A stretch of 64,000 nucleotides of DNA from Pirellulaceae bacterium (GCA_028280445.1 JANQLU010000129.1:51170-115169); one strand, 5' to 3'. Numbered from the stretch's first letter, positions 1 through 9,006 are shown. Made by a program: numbers and translations. The notes: generated from the sequence alone by a model not told the origin.

Positions 1-1
1 A

Positions 2-88
2 AACCGAAAATCAGATTACGTCGACAAATTCCTCGACCATATCGATTGGAAAGAAGTCAACAAAAGGTTCAATGGCAAAAAAGGCTAG
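2..88 (+). CDS. 3' end of an unidentified protein-coding gene
   Basis: Frame 2 is open from the window edge and ends at TAG 86-88. It gives 28 residues rich in charged and aromatic amino acids (ending FNGKKG), a composition that looks like real coding sequence. The start and most of the protein lie outside the window, so no function can be given. It converges with the minus-strand zinc-ribbon membrane protein that ends at 138. Confidence 0.5.
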   Translation, partial: NRKSDYVDKFLDHIDWKEVNKRFNGKKG

Positions 89-137
89 AGAACTGGCGCT
101 AAAAGTTAGTAACATCCAAACCGCCATTTGTGCGATT

Positions 138-575
138 TCATTGAATTGATGTCAAAACAATAAATCCAATTAACATCAGTCCGCCAGTGCCACAAATGAA
201 CGTCCACATCCAGTCTGATAAATTTTTGGCAAATTTTGAACTGCTTAGTTCGGTATAGGCGCAAATTGCCAGAAAGAACGGAATGAGAATAACTGCTGCG
301 GACCAGATCCATTGTGGAATTGTGTGAAACGGTGGCATCAACCCCAACATCGTCAGGTTCGCTATTGTCAGCGATCCATAGGCGATGGCAATGATAATTC
401 GAATTTTGAACCACCCGATAAATCTCAAAACCGCCAGGCAGTAATTATGAAGCTCTTTGGGATGGTTTTGTTTTTGGCACGGCGCGCAAAGCCCTTGGTT
501 CTTCTGGTAGGTTTTCCTCAACAACCGACAACCGCACGAATCACATTTGGTATACGAAGAATCATTCTCGGGCAT
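138..575 (-). CDS. zinc-ribbon membrane protein, unknown function
   Basis: This is a 145-residue protein. The N-terminal 30 residues hold a zinc-ribbon-like pair, CDSCGC and then CAPC about 20 residues later. About three hydrophobic segments follow and should span the inner membrane. I chose the ATG at 575 because GGAG lies 8 nt upstream; a longer TTG form to 611 has no such site. The architecture suggests a small cytoplasmic metal-binding knob on a membrane anchor. I do not recognise the family and assign no function. Confidence 0.65.
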   Translation of the reverse strand: MPENDSSYTKCDSCGCRLLRKTYQKNQGLCAPCQKQNHPKELHNYCLAVLRFIGWFKIRIIIAIAYGSLTIANLTMLGLMPPFHTIPQWIWSAAVILIPFFLAICAYTELSSSKFAKNLSDWMWTFICGTGGLMLIGFIVLTSIQ

Positions 576-863
576 CGTTTTAGCTCCAATAACGCTGGAC
601 ACGCCATTCAAGCCGTCTGCGAAAGTTGAACATGGTTGCCAAGATCCGAACTTTGACGCATTCTCATCAGGTAGATTTTATTCGCTTAACGACAATTCCG
701 TAGCCCCTTAAAACCAACAAAATCAGTTAAAGAAACCGTCGTTCCAGCATTCAGCTGGTGAGTACACAAACCGACGACACAAACGATTTAATATCAGAGC
801 GGTTTGATTCCTCGATGTAACATTTATGCACCCTGCATCGGTTGGGTTGGGTAGAAAAGATCT

Positions 864-2138
864 TTACCGCTTTTTTCTGCTCAGCATCATTTTCATTGCC
901 TGAAAATCAAAGGTCACCGAATAGTCTCGGAAAAACGCATGCGAAATTAATCCGCCGATGCGAAACCCCATCGATTTTTCCAAGCTTTCGGGAAACGGCC
1001 CGAACAAACCCGTCAATTTGTTCTTCTCGGCGCTGCCCAGTTTCAATGAATCGACCGTAAACAATTGAATGTCGATTTTTCCACCGCCACCCATGCCTTG
1101 AAATTTCGGACCTGCCGGTTTGATGCCCGCTTGGTCGAGTGTTGATTTGGGGCAAGTAAACGCTTGGCCAGCCAAACCGGTGTCGACAAAAAACAACATT
1201 GATTTTGACTTGTTGACACTGCCCCAGGTCAACACGAGATGATCGCTGCCTAGATAAAACGGAATATCAATCTGGTCATTGGCCGTTTTGCGTTTGGCCG
1301 ACGGGCGCGTCAGGATCAGCGATTGTCCTGGATAGTCGATCGTAAACCGAAACTGTTTGAGCAACACCGTCCCGATCACGGCATCAATTTTCATACCGCC
1401 TGCCGCAGCAGCAAAACGTCGAGTGGGCAAAATGTGAACTGGAACATGTTTGACGGTCAGCTCGCCCATGGTCAGTGAATCAATCCGCCCCTGAACAACT
1501 GCCATTTTTTTTCCGCCAGCAAACATCGACTGCTCTGATCCAAAAGTTGTCGCTTTGGCTGATTTGGCAATCTCCGGAGAGATGATCAATTCGGATCCAC
1601 CGGTATCGATGATCGCAAATATTTTTTTACCGCCGTTAACCCGAATCGCAACAACAGGCAACGGGTCGGTGCGTTCAAATTTGATCGTCGTTGTCTCTGG
1701 TTGTTGTTGGTCGATTGAGTAGGGCGTCAGTTTTTGTCGTTTGAAACTGGCCAGCTTTTTGGCTTTGGCGTGTCTACCGAGCTTGGCAAAATAAGCGGAC
1801 GCTTGATCAAACTGGTTGAGCCGGTAATACATTTCCGCGTGGATACGATTGCGTTTCTTGATGTCGGCTTGCTTCACCGGTTTGGCTTGGTCACAAAGTT
1901 GTTTTACGGTTTTCAGTTTGTTTTGCAGCAAAGCGATCTCGGCCAACCGCAGCAAGTATTTTTGTTTGTCGGCATGCTTAGCAACCAGTTGCCGATACGC
2001 TTTTTCGGCCTGAACAAATTTTCCTTCAAAATACAAAGCATCAGCCATTTTTGCGTCGGTTTGTGCAAACAAGACGCTCGGAATTAGAAAACACGCCATC
2101 CACGTTACACACATCAAGCCACAGAATCGACGCAACAT
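864..2138 (-). CDS. secreted TPR protein with a tandem retropepsin-like aspartic protease domain
   Basis: The 424-residue protein starts with a signal peptide (cleavage near residue 25, after LFA). Residues 30-125 form TPR-like helical pairs. Two aspartic protease half-domains follow, with catalytic-type motifs DTGG at 178-181 and DTG at 319-321, each preceded by a hydrophobic strand (FAII, LFFV). Two DTG lobes in one chain resemble a pepsin-like or duplicated gag-type aspartyl protease, so the active site could form within one molecule. A strong ribosome site (GGGAGATGA) precedes the ATG. It probably acts in the periplasm; the substrate is unknown. Confidence 0.85.
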   Translation of the reverse strand: MLRRFCGLMCVTWMACFLIPSVLFAQTDAKMADALYFEGKFVQAEKAYRQLVAKHADKQKYLLRLAEIALLQNKLKTVKQLCDQAKPVKQADIKKRNRIHAEMYYRLNQFDQASAYFAKLGRHAKAKKLASFKRQKLTPYSIDQQQPETTTIKFERTDPLPVVAIRVNGGKKIFAIIDTGGSELIISPEIAKSAKATTFGSEQSMFAGGKKMAVVQGRIDSLTMGELTVKHVPVHILPTRRFAAAAGGMKIDAVIGTVLLKQFRFTIDYPGQSLILTRPSAKRKTANDQIDIPFYLGSDHLVLTWGSVNKSKSMLFFVDTGLAGQAFTCPKSTLDQAGIKPAGPKFQGMGGGGKIDIQLFTVDSLKLGSAEKNKLTGLFGPFPESLEKSMGFRIGGLISHAFFRDYSVTFDFQAMKMMLSRKKR

Positions 2139-2279
2139 TTCATCTCCCGTCGTCTTTTTTATCTTGTTAAAAAACCTGTGCCAATTTGTCGTCGCACAGT
2201 ACTATGAGTTGTATCCGCTGTCTAAAATTTCCCAACACAAAAAATAAAAAAAACTAATATTTTTTATTATTTATTGCTC

Positions 2280-2852
2280 ATGTCTAAAAAACCACGAAAA
2301 CAAAATGTCTTGAACATCCGGCATCCCGAGCAGATTCGAGCGATTCGTTCGCCGGAGCGGATCAGGATCTTGGAAGCGATGACTGAACATGGCTCGCTGA
2401 CGGTAAAACAACTCGGAGACATCATGGGACGTGTTCCGCAGGCCCTGTACTATCACGTCAAGGAGCTCGTGAAAGTTGGCATCCTGGTCGAAGATTGCGT
2501 CGTCAAATCAAAGCGCCGGCCCGAAAAACGGTATCGACTCAAAGCCCCCAAGTTGAAACTGGATGTCCACAACAATTCGGATGAAATCAAATCGGAGATC
2601 GCCTCGATCGCTTCCAGTTTGCTGCGCTCGGCGGAGCGCAACTACCGGGAATCGATCACCGAACATGAGCCTGTGTTGTCAGGTCGCAACCGAAATTTCG
2701 CCAGTCTGCGATTTCAAATGAAATTGTCGCCAGCGCAGATTCGCGAATTAAACACCCGGCTCAGCGAACTCGAAACGTTTATGAATGAACTTGAGCCAAC
2801 AGATTCCGCGGAAGAATATGTAGTCACCGTCGTGTTGTCGCCAACCAAATAG
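2280..2852 (+). CDS. winged-helix (ArsR-like) transcriptional regulator
   Basis: This is a 190-residue cytoplasmic protein. Residues 10-85 match a winged helix-turn-helix of the ArsR/HTH_20 type: a helix with IRSPERIRILEAM, then the turn-recognition pair LTVKQLGDIM and ALYYHVKELVKVGIL, then a basic wing. The C-terminal half is charged and helical and may dimerise or bind a ligand. It has no cysteine pair like that of metal-sensing ArsR proteins. The ATG at 2280 is preferred over the in-frame TTG at 2274. An A/T-rich stretch just upstream could hold the promoter. Target genes are unknown. Confidence 0.8.
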   Translation: MSKKPRKQNVLNIRHPEQIRAIRSPERIRILEAMTEHGSLTVKQLGDIMGRVPQALYYHVKELVKVGILVEDCVVKSKRRPEKRYRLKAPKLKLDVHNNSDEIKSEIASIASSLLRSAERNYRESITEHEPVLSGRNRNFASLRFQMKLSPAQIRELNTRLSELETFMNELEPTDSAEEYVVTVVLSPTK

Positions 2853-2989
2853 AACTCGAAGTAGATTTCATTAATTTTGCTCAATATTTCTAGCCGCTGA
2901 CAACCCAGGCTCACGGCTTTCGATCACCTCCGATACAATCAACCTCATCTTGATTACAACGACCAGCGAATTTAATCTCGATCGACATC

Positions 2990-3826
2990 ATGACCAAAAT
3001 CCGTTGTCAAAAACTTATTATCTGTCCGATTCTGTTTTTCATCATTCTATTGTTTTTCATGTCAAATGCAGTTTCGCAAACCGCCAGGATCGTAGCCCAT
3101 CGCGGCGCCTCCAAGGATGCGCCGGAGAATACGATCGCAGCATTTAACCTGGCGTGGAAACAAAACGCGGACGCAATCGAAGGCGATTTTTTTCTGACCA
3201 AAGATGGCCACATCGTTTGCACTCACGACAAATCGACCAAGCGATTCAACAAAGTGGATCTTGTCGTCAAAGATTCGACTTTAGCAGAGTTGCAAAAGCT
3301 GGATGTTGGATCCTGGCACGACAAAAAATTTGCGGGAACCATCATGCCCACAATTGCCGATGTGTTTGCGACTGTTCCCAAAGGCAAAATAATTTACGTC
3401 GAAATCAAATGCGGTGTCGAAATCATCGAATCCCTGATGGCGGAGATCAAGAAATCCAAATTGAAACTGGATCAAATTGTCGTGATTTGTTTCGATGAAA
3501 ACGTCATTGCTAAGATCAAAAAAGTTGAGCCCCGGTTGGTTGCCAATTGGCTGCTCAAATTTGAATTGGATTCCAACCAAAAACTCTCACCGAGCGTCGA
3601 GTCTGCGATCAAAACTTTGAAATCCATCAAGGCCAATGGAATTGGTACGTCTCACGAAAACGTCAACAAAGCGATGGTGACACAAATCATTTCCGCCGGG
3701 TTTGACTATCACGCCTGGACAGTCGACGAACCCAAAGTGGCCAGACAATTCGCCAAATGGGGAGCAAAATCGATTACGACCAATGTGCCGGCAGTTGTCC
3801 GAAAAGGCGTCGGTACGTCCAAATAA
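2990..3826 (+). CDS. secreted glycerophosphodiester phosphodiesterase
   Basis: This 278-residue protein hydrolyses glycerophosphodiesters to glycerol-3-phosphate and an alcohol. A hydrophobic signal sequence (residues 9-30) is followed by the hallmark GDPD motif AHRGASKDAPENT near residue 38, then the metal and acid-base positions in EGDFFLTKDGHIVCTHD. The C-terminal TIM-barrel strand AWTVDEP is also typical. Length and domain order fit the family, and export suggests scavenging of phospholipid head groups in the periplasm. It stands alone between short intergenic regions. Confidence 0.93.
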   Translation: MTKIRCQKLIICPILFFIILLFFMSNAVSQTARIVAHRGASKDAPENTIAAFNLAWKQNADAIEGDFFLTKDGHIVCTHDKSTKRFNKVDLVVKDSTLAELQKLDVGSWHDKKFAGTIMPTIADVFATVPKGKIIYVEIKCGVEIIESLMAEIKKSKLKLDQIVVICFDENVIAKIKKVEPRLVANWLLKFELDSNQKLSPSVESAIKTLKSIKANGIGTSHENVNKAMVTQIISAGFDYHAWTVDEPKVARQFAKWGAKSITTNVPAVVRKGVGTSK

Positions 3827-3961
3827 TCTCGTAATTGCTGTTGAGAACCTAGCATTTCCTTGCATTCTGTAACCTCGCTCACATAATAAAACTGGGCGCT
3901 GTCTTTAGTGAAATAGCGCTTCGCAACGTATCGCTCAATTGATTTACAACATTGTGGACTC

Positions 3962-5041
3962 GTGGAAAAACTGCGATATGAACTCGTCCGATTTGATGAT
4001 TTGAGTGAACATCAAAACCGCTTTTGGTCTTCACTTTGTCGCTTTCAAGCCGAGTTTCGAAACCCCTACTATCAAATGGAATTCACCCAATGCGTGAATG
4101 CCGTTCGAAATGATGTGTTTGTTGTTGTCGCATCGACAGGCGAACAAACGGTTGGCTTGCTGCCCGTGCAAATTCCCAAAAAACGATCGGCAGTTCCGGT
4201 TGGAGGCAAGCTGAATGATCTGCACGGTTTCATCTCAAAACCCAACCAGGAGTTCGATCTGGCAGAGATGCTCAAACAGTGCCAACTCGATTCATTCGAT
4301 TTTCACGCGGGCCAAGTGGAATCGGGGTTTGTCAATGTTCAAACTTATGAAATGATCACTTCGCCCATTATCCAAATTCACAACCACTACGATGCCTATT
4401 TGCGAAATACGATTGAAAAAAGCAAGACCGTCAAACGACAAGGGCAAAAGACGCGAAAAATGATCCGCGAAGTCGGACCGTTGAGATTTGAATTCAATTG
4501 TCGCGATCGACAAACATTAGAACATGTTCTGCGGCTGAAACAAAACAAGTACCGTCGCACCAAGACTTTCGATTTATTTTCGGTTCGCTGGGCTCGCGAA
4601 TTGCTTCATCAAGTATTCGACGATCAGATGGATGGTTTTGGAGGAGTTCTTTCCGTGTTGTGGGCGGGCGACGAAATTGTTTCCGGTCATTATGGTATTC
4701 GTTCGCCATCGACGCTGCATTACTGGTTTCCGATTGTCGATCCGGAGTTTGGAAGATATTCACCTGGGATTCAACTCGTTTTAGAAATGTGCCGCGAAGC
4801 CGCTGCACACAGTATCCGAGAAATCGATCTCGGTTATGGCGAACAACCGTTCAAGTACAAATTAGCCAATAACTCTTACCAGGTTTTGTGCGGTAGCGTA
4901 TCGCGGAGCCCTGTCACCCAATTCGTTCGGCAAAAATCGCACTTTGCCAAAAAGTGGTTTAAATCGACGCCTGCACAGCCGCTGGTGAAAAACCTGGTGC
5001 GAACGATTAATCCCAAGTTCGGCCAGTCGATGTATCGTTGA
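3962..5041 (+). CDS. GNAT-family acetyltransferase (FemAB/BioF2-like)
   Basis: The 359-residue protein has the layout of the BioF2-like or CelD-like GNAT family. An N-terminal half-domain includes LLPVQIPKK, and a C-terminal acetyltransferase-like core includes VLWAGDEIVSGHYGIR, LHYWFPIVDPEFG and IDLGYGEQPFKYKLAN. In planctomycetes such proteins usually sit in polysaccharide or cell-surface gene sets, and a glycosyltransferase lies just downstream on the other strand. The start is GTG; the next in-frame ATG lies about 38 codons further in and would remove conserved sequence. The acceptor substrate is unknown. Confidence 0.8.
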   Translation: MEKLRYELVRFDDLSEHQNRFWSSLCRFQAEFRNPYYQMEFTQCVNAVRNDVFVVVASTGEQTVGLLPVQIPKKRSAVPVGGKLNDLHGFISKPNQEFDLAEMLKQCQLDSFDFHAGQVESGFVNVQTYEMITSPIIQIHNHYDAYLRNTIEKSKTVKRQGQKTRKMIREVGPLRFEFNCRDRQTLEHVLRLKQNKYRRTKTFDLFSVRWARELLHQVFDDQMDGFGGVLSVLWAGDEIVSGHYGIRSPSTLHYWFPIVDPEFGRYSPGIQLVLEMCREAAAHSIREIDLGYGEQPFKYKLANNSYQVLCGSVSRSPVTQFVRQKSHFAKKWFKSTPAQPLVKNLVRTINPKFGQSMYR

Positions 5042-5079
5042 AGTAAGGTTCCCACCGGCCAATTAGGAAAACTTATTTT

Positions 5080-5119
5080 TGACAGGATTTACAGGATGTT
5101 TTCGGGTCTCATCCTGTTA
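5080..5119. repeat. type E palindromic repeat (ACAGGATTTACAGGAT family)
   Basis: GACAGGATTTACAGGATG is followed 11 bases later by CATCCTGTT, making an imperfect hairpin. A longer and more perfect copy lies at 18056-18125. Confidence 0.75.
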
Positions 5120-5133
5120 AAAAGATTTGGGAA

Positions 5134-5192
5134 AGTAGGGCCGGTTCCTACCGGCCAATCAATTAAATCGGCCGGTGGGAACCGGCCCTACT
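5134..5192. repeat. type A palindromic repeat (GTAGGGCCGGTT family)
   Basis: An arm beginning GTAGGGCCGGTTCCTACCGG is separated by an A/T-rich spacer from its inverted partner ending CCGGCCCTAC. Each arm is itself palindromic. A half copy lies at 5046-5060. The repeat sits downstream of both convergent flanking genes and may act as a terminator or mRNA end-stabiliser. Confidence 0.9.
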
Positions 5193-5200
5193 GATTTCGT

Positions 5201-5950
5201 TTACGCTTCGGGTTGCGAATGTTCTGGCTGGTGTGATGGTCCTTGTGATTCGACGGTGATTTCGGCCGTTGTTGTTTTTGCGTCGTGTCGTCCGTAGATC
5301 GCTGCCAGTTTGTCGGGTGATGTGCCAAGTCGATAACGGGTAAACAAATACCAGTTTTTAATTGTTTGGCGGAAAGCGCCGTTTTTAATCCAGCGACGTG
5401 CATCAACTTCGATCGGGCCGTCAAGCAGAATCGGCCATCCCATTTTTTTCAATTGGTCGCTCAGGGCGACGTCTTCCATCAATCTAAAATCGGGAAACCC
5501 ACCGACGGCTTCGAACGGCTGGCGGGCCACAAACACACCTTGATCGCCGTATGCCAACCCGCGCCAACGGACCCGCCATTCGTTGCCTTTTTCAATCCAA
5601 CGGTACTTCCACCCACGGGCAGCAATTTTCTGACGAAACGCGCCGAACACAAATGCATCGTCCAATTGTTTGATTTGTTGACAAACGTTTTCGCCCAATC
5701 GATTGTCGGCATGGAGAAACAAAAACACGTCGCCGGTTGCCAATTGAGTGCCGGCGTTGAGTTGAATTCCACGTGCCGGCTGCGACACCGCAATTTTGCA
5801 ATCGAGCGCGCGAGCGATTTTCAAAGTATTGTCCGTGCTGCCTCCATCGGCCACCACGACTTCGTCGGCGCCGGCCGACCATGCGCTGCGAATCGTCGAA
5901 CCAGTTGTTTCTTGTTCGTTGATCGTCGGAATGATCACCGTGACGCGCAT
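5201..5950 (-). CDS. glycosyltransferase family 2 (rSAM/selenodomain-associated transferase 2 type)
   Basis: The 249-residue GT-A enzyme begins with VTVIIPTINEQET. It has the nucleotide-sugar signature VVADGGSTDNT at 34-44, and FLFLHADNRL at about 75-84, where HAD holds the metal-binding acid. This pattern (IPTINE, then GGSTDNT, then GIQLNAG, then LHAD) is characteristic of the family named for its neighbourhood association with selenodomain proteins. No membrane segment is clear. The sugar donor and acceptor are unknown. It converges with the upstream acetyltransferase across repeats. Confidence 0.88.
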   Translation of the reverse strand: MRVTVIIPTINEQETTGSTIRSAWSAGADEVVVADGGSTDNTLKIARALDCKIAVSQPARGIQLNAGTQLATGDVFLFLHADNRLGENVCQQIKQLDDAFVFGAFRQKIAARGWKYRWIEKGNEWRVRWRGLAYGDQGVFVARQPFEAVGGFPDFRLMEDVALSDQLKKMGWPILLDGPIEVDARRWIKNGAFRQTIKNWYLFTRYRLGTSPDKLAAIYGRHDAKTTTAEITVESQGPSHQPEHSQPEA

Positions 5951-5994
5951 GAGGATTTTTGCTCAATCTGTGAGAGTAGAATCCCTCAGGATAA

Positions 5995-6041
5995 ACAAAA
6001 AAGCCGGGAAAGTTCAGGTTACCCCGTACCGTCCCGGCTTT
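5995..6041 (-). terminator. rho-independent terminator of the thioredoxin-like gene
   Basis: Read on the minus strand, a 9-bp stem (AAGCCGGGA with TCCCGGCTT, at 6001-6009 and 6032-6040) is followed by a T-run at 6000-5995. It begins 21 bases after the stop of the gene ending at 6062. Confidence 0.75.
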
Positions 6042-6061
6042 GAAACTATCCAGATTGGAAA

Positions 6062-6484
6062 CTATTTATTGTTTTTTGCCAATTTCTGTTGAGCCACTCT
6101 CACAACCGAAGGCTGCAAAAACGATTCCACATTAGCCACCGACTGAAATCCGACCAAGTGTTTTTTTGTCCATTTTCCATCTCGTTTTTCGAACAAGATA
6201 AATTGTGGGACAGGTCGGTGTTCAATCAACTGTCGAGCAATTTTTGATTCGCGATCGAGATCGACCATTGCGAATTGAAAATTTTTGAGACTTTTGTTTT
6301 TGAGCAGTTTTGGCAATGTGTTTCGTTTGAGGCTTTGACACGGCGGACACCATTCAGCAGTAACCAGAACCAGCAGTGGTTGGTCACCTTTCATTGCATT
6401 GTTGTATGCAGTGGTGTAATCCGTTGGTTCGCCAGATGACACCGTGATGGTGCTCATCATGACTAATGCCGTGACAAAATTCAT
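6062..6484 (-). CDS. secreted thioredoxin-like protein
   Basis: The 140-residue protein has a short signal peptide (MNFVTALVMMSTITVSSG) and a thioredoxin fold. The redox motif is AEWCPPCQSLKRN at about residues 43-55, and the cis-Pro region is RPVPQFILF. WCPPC is like that of TlpA/DsbE-type reductases, so periplasmic disulfide chemistry is likely. I chose the ATG at 6484 because GAGGAG lies 8 nt upstream; a GTG three codons earlier would overlap that site. A terminator follows at 6041. Confidence 0.88.
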   Translation of the reverse strand: MNFVTALVMMSTITVSSGEPTDYTTAYNNAMKGDQPLLVLVTAEWCPPCQSLKRNTLPKLLKNKSLKNFQFAMVDLDRESKIARQLIEHRPVPQFILFEKRDGKWTKKHLVGFQSVANVESFLQPSVVRVAQQKLAKNNK

Positions 6485-6509
6485 TCCTTTCACTCCTCAA
6501 AAATGTTGC

Positions 6510-6779
6510 GTTCTGTTCGAACGCGTTTGGCCAACCCGGTGGGTCGGCTTCCTTTAAGCCCTGGCGAGCTGCAAAGTCCGATTCCAATTCAAAAAACGCG
6601 ACTTCACCATTTCTAATATCGACGCCCGTCGACACAATCCATTGTTGGTTTGCCCGCACATCGACGTTTTTGCTGGCCGCAAATCGTAAAATAATCGGGG
6701 GATTCGTCCTGTAGCGAGGCTGTGAAAATTGCCTGTTGGGAGCGGATTGCACAATGAACAAAGAAGGAAAATCCGGCAA
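6510..6779 (-). pseudogene. possible decayed LecA/PA-IL-like lectin-type domain remnant
   Basis: In the otherwise geneless 6485-6888 interval, one minus-strand frame reads VDVRANQQWIVSTGVDIRNG and then EVAFFELE. This resembles the repeated beta-strand pattern (V-x-V-x-A..QW..TGVD...GD...F) of PA-IL-like domains common in planctomycete secreted proteins. The frame has no signal peptide and no good ribosome site, and it runs out of frame into the thioredoxin gene. A decayed fragment is more likely than a working gene. The rest of the interval shows nothing else I can name. Confidence 0.3.
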
Positions 6780-6888
6780 ACTTTATCAGACATTGGCTCC
6801 GGATCGGAACAAAGCGTTTGGTGAAGCGAATTGAAAAGTGTATGATTGAGTTTTCAAACTTCTGACCCTCTAACCCAATAATCATTGC

Positions 6889-7950
6889 ATGAAGCTTCGC
6901 GTCGGTCTCATTGGTTTGGGTGATCACTGGGAAACGCTTCATCGTCCCGCGCTACACGCGCTGTCGGACCGGTTTCACGTTGCCGCAATCTGCTGCGAGG
7001 TCGCCCATAAATCGGAATTGATTGCCCGAGAGTTCGGAGCCGTTGCCATCGACGGATTTCGTGCGATGCTTGAGCGGAATGAAATCGATGCGGTATTGGC
7101 GTTGGCTCCTGATTGGGTTGGCCCGCTGCCACTGCTGGCCGCTTGTGAAGCCGGAAAGGCCGTGTACAGCAGTGTGGCTTTTGATCTGGCTCCGGAACAG
7201 GTCGAAGAGATTCGCTATCGCGTCAACCAATCCGGCGTGGCGTTTATGGCGGAGTTGCCACGGCGTTACGCGCCGGCCACCATTCGACTCAAAGAGTTGA
7301 TTGCAACGAGACTGGGTCAACCACGATTGATTTTTTGTCACGAACGACACAGCATCGAGGAGCAGGCCGCGCGGCTGCGGCGCGGCAAATACTGTCCGAT
7401 CGTTTGGCGCAATTTGATGGAGGTCATCGATTGGGTCTGCTACCTGACGGATCGAAACCCGTCGTCGGTTCAAAGTGCATTGTTTCAAAACAAAAAGCAG
7501 TGCGATTTCAACGAAGAAGAATTCGAAGGCAACGGGTCAAAACTGGACGCGCTCTACCAAATGTTGAATCTCCGCTTTGACACACCCGACAATGCCAATG
7601 ACTCGGTGATGGCACAAATCAGCGTGGGCCATTATATCCCTCAAAGTTGGCCGGACGCACTTTCCTATCGCCGCCCCGCCCAGTTGCAAATCTGTTGTGA
7701 AAAAGGAACGGCTTTTGTCGATCTGCCGGCCAACCTGATCTGGTTCAACGAAGCGGGACAGCACATGGAATCACTCGAACTGGAAAAACCCGTTGGCGTC
7801 CAGATGCTGACGAATTTCCACCGCGCGGTTACCAGTCTGGTTCGTTCGACTTCGGACACGTTTAATGCCTACCGCGCCATGTCGGTTGTCTTGGCGGCGG
7901 GCAAAAGTATCCGTGAAGGAAAACGAATTCCGTTGAGCTTCACGGATTAA
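6889..7950 (+). CDS. Gfo/Idh/MocA-family oxidoreductase
   Basis: The 353-residue NAD(P)-dependent dehydrogenase has an N-terminal Rossmann fold starting VGLIGLGDHW (residues 5-14). The beta4 region is DAVLALAPDW, and residues 125 onward form the Gfo/Idh/MocA C-terminal alpha/beta domain. The usual catalytic EKP motif is not evident: the corresponding stretch is AVYSSVAFDL, so Lys is missing. A non-canonical reaction or a binding role is possible. Such proteins are strongly expanded in planctomycetes. The substrate is unknown. Confidence 0.87.
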   Translation: MKLRVGLIGLGDHWETLHRPALHALSDRFHVAAICCEVAHKSELIAREFGAVAIDGFRAMLERNEIDAVLALAPDWVGPLPLLAACEAGKAVYSSVAFDLAPEQVEEIRYRVNQSGVAFMAELPRRYAPATIRLKELIATRLGQPRLIFCHERHSIEEQAARLRRGKYCPIVWRNLMEVIDWVCYLTDRNPSSVQSALFQNKKQCDFNEEEFEGNGSKLDALYQMLNLRFDTPDNANDSVMAQISVGHYIPQSWPDALSYRRPAQLQICCEKGTAFVDLPANLIWFNEAGQHMESLELEKPVGVQMLTNFHRAVTSLVRSTSDTFNAYRAMSVVLAAGKSIREGKRIPLSFTD

Positions 7951-7964
7951 AATCGCCAAGCGAA

Positions 7965-8990
7965 TTATTTGTCTTTTTCAGCTGACGATTTTTCTTCAGA
8001 TTGCTTTTTGTTGGACTTCAATATTTTTTCCACGCGTCCGAATTTATAATTCTTGGGCGTTTTGTAGTCCTGGTTGGCTTTTAAATCGTCCAACGTTTTG
8101 GATTTATCAGACAGTCCATTTTTGGGAATTTCACCTTTGGCCGTCCAAACGATTGCATTCATGACAAGTTTACGGAAATCGTCGTTGCCCCAATTCCAGT
8201 GAAAATGTCCGCCGGTGAAACCAAAACCGCGCCCGCCGTCTTCGCGCTCACAAGCCCAGGCTACGTGTTGATGTTGTCCCGCTTTTTTCCTGACGTGCGG
8301 ATTGCCGCTGTGCGGACCGTCAGGGCGCGACAATGTCTTTTTGGGAGGAATGGCACTGAGGATTGGCGTGACACCTTTCATGTCTTTACGAAACCGCATG
8401 TGATAATACCATTCATCGTTGATCGTGAACGGTTTGACACCGCGCGTGATTTCATGTTTGGGCAGTTTTTTGAACTCAGCCGTCCAATGCGGATTGACCG
8501 ACCAGTGTGTTTCGAAATAGCCGCCAATCCATTCGAGAAACTTGTCGCCCGGTTTACCTTTGGGCACTTCGACCCCGTAGTGAATACAGACGATTCCCAC
8601 GCCTTTTTTCGCCAGTTCATCAATTTGCTCGAGTCGTTTGTTGGCCGGGTGGCGTCCACCGCCATCGCAATACATGACAATCGCATCGACGTCTTTAAAA
8701 GCGTCATCGGTACCGGGCCATTTGTGTTTGTAGACCACGGTCTCGATGTTGTCGGTTGCATCTTCGATTGATTTTGCCAACAGCATACATCCCGCATAGT
8801 GCTCGTGCGACATATAGCCGTGGCTTGGGCGACCTGCCAGAAAGACGATTTTCTTTTTCTTCTTTTTTTTATCGTCGTCCTGTTTCACTTTTTTTGCAGC
8901 AGCAGTTTCTTGGAACGCATCTGTCGGAGAAGCGAACACCGAACCGGAGACAAACAACAGGATCAATGTCCAAATTTTTATTTTCATCAT
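7965..8990 (-). CDS. secreted ThuA-like domain protein
   Basis: This is a 341-residue exported protein with a signal peptide (first ~25 residues). A lysine-rich linker with seven consecutive Lys at about 42-48 precedes a ThuA/trehalose-utilisation domain of glutamine-amidotransferase-like fold. Recognisable stretches are IVFLAGRPSHGY, YCDGGGRHP, VGIVCIHYGVE and the C-terminal GGHFHWNWGNDDFRK. The tail is again Lys/Glu rich. ThuA domains are frequent in planctomycetes and are thought to act on carbohydrates, but the reaction is not established. It converges with the oxidoreductase that ends 15 nt away. Confidence 0.87.
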   Translation of the reverse strand: MMKIKIWTLILLFVSGSVFASPTDAFQETAAAKKVKQDDDKKKKKKKIVFLAGRPSHGYMSHEHYAGCMLLAKSIEDATDNIETVVYKHKWPGTDDAFKDVDAIVMYCDGGGRHPANKRLEQIDELAKKGVGIVCIHYGVEVPKGKPGDKFLEWIGGYFETHWSVNPHWTAEFKKLPKHEITRGVKPFTINDEWYYHMRFRKDMKGVTPILSAIPPKKTLSRPDGPHSGNPHVRKKAGQHQHVAWACEREDGGRGFGFTGGHFHWNWGNDDFRKLVMNAIVWTAKGEIPKNGLSDKSKTLDDLKANQDYKTPKNYKFGRVEKILKSNKKQSEEKSSAEKDK

Positions 8991-9006
8991 CGAATTACCT
9001 TTGTGA

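Noticed and set aside
5366..6043. Plus-strand open frame of 225 codons
   Set aside because: It is antisense to the glycosyltransferase and runs through a terminator hairpin. Composition is unlike a real protein.
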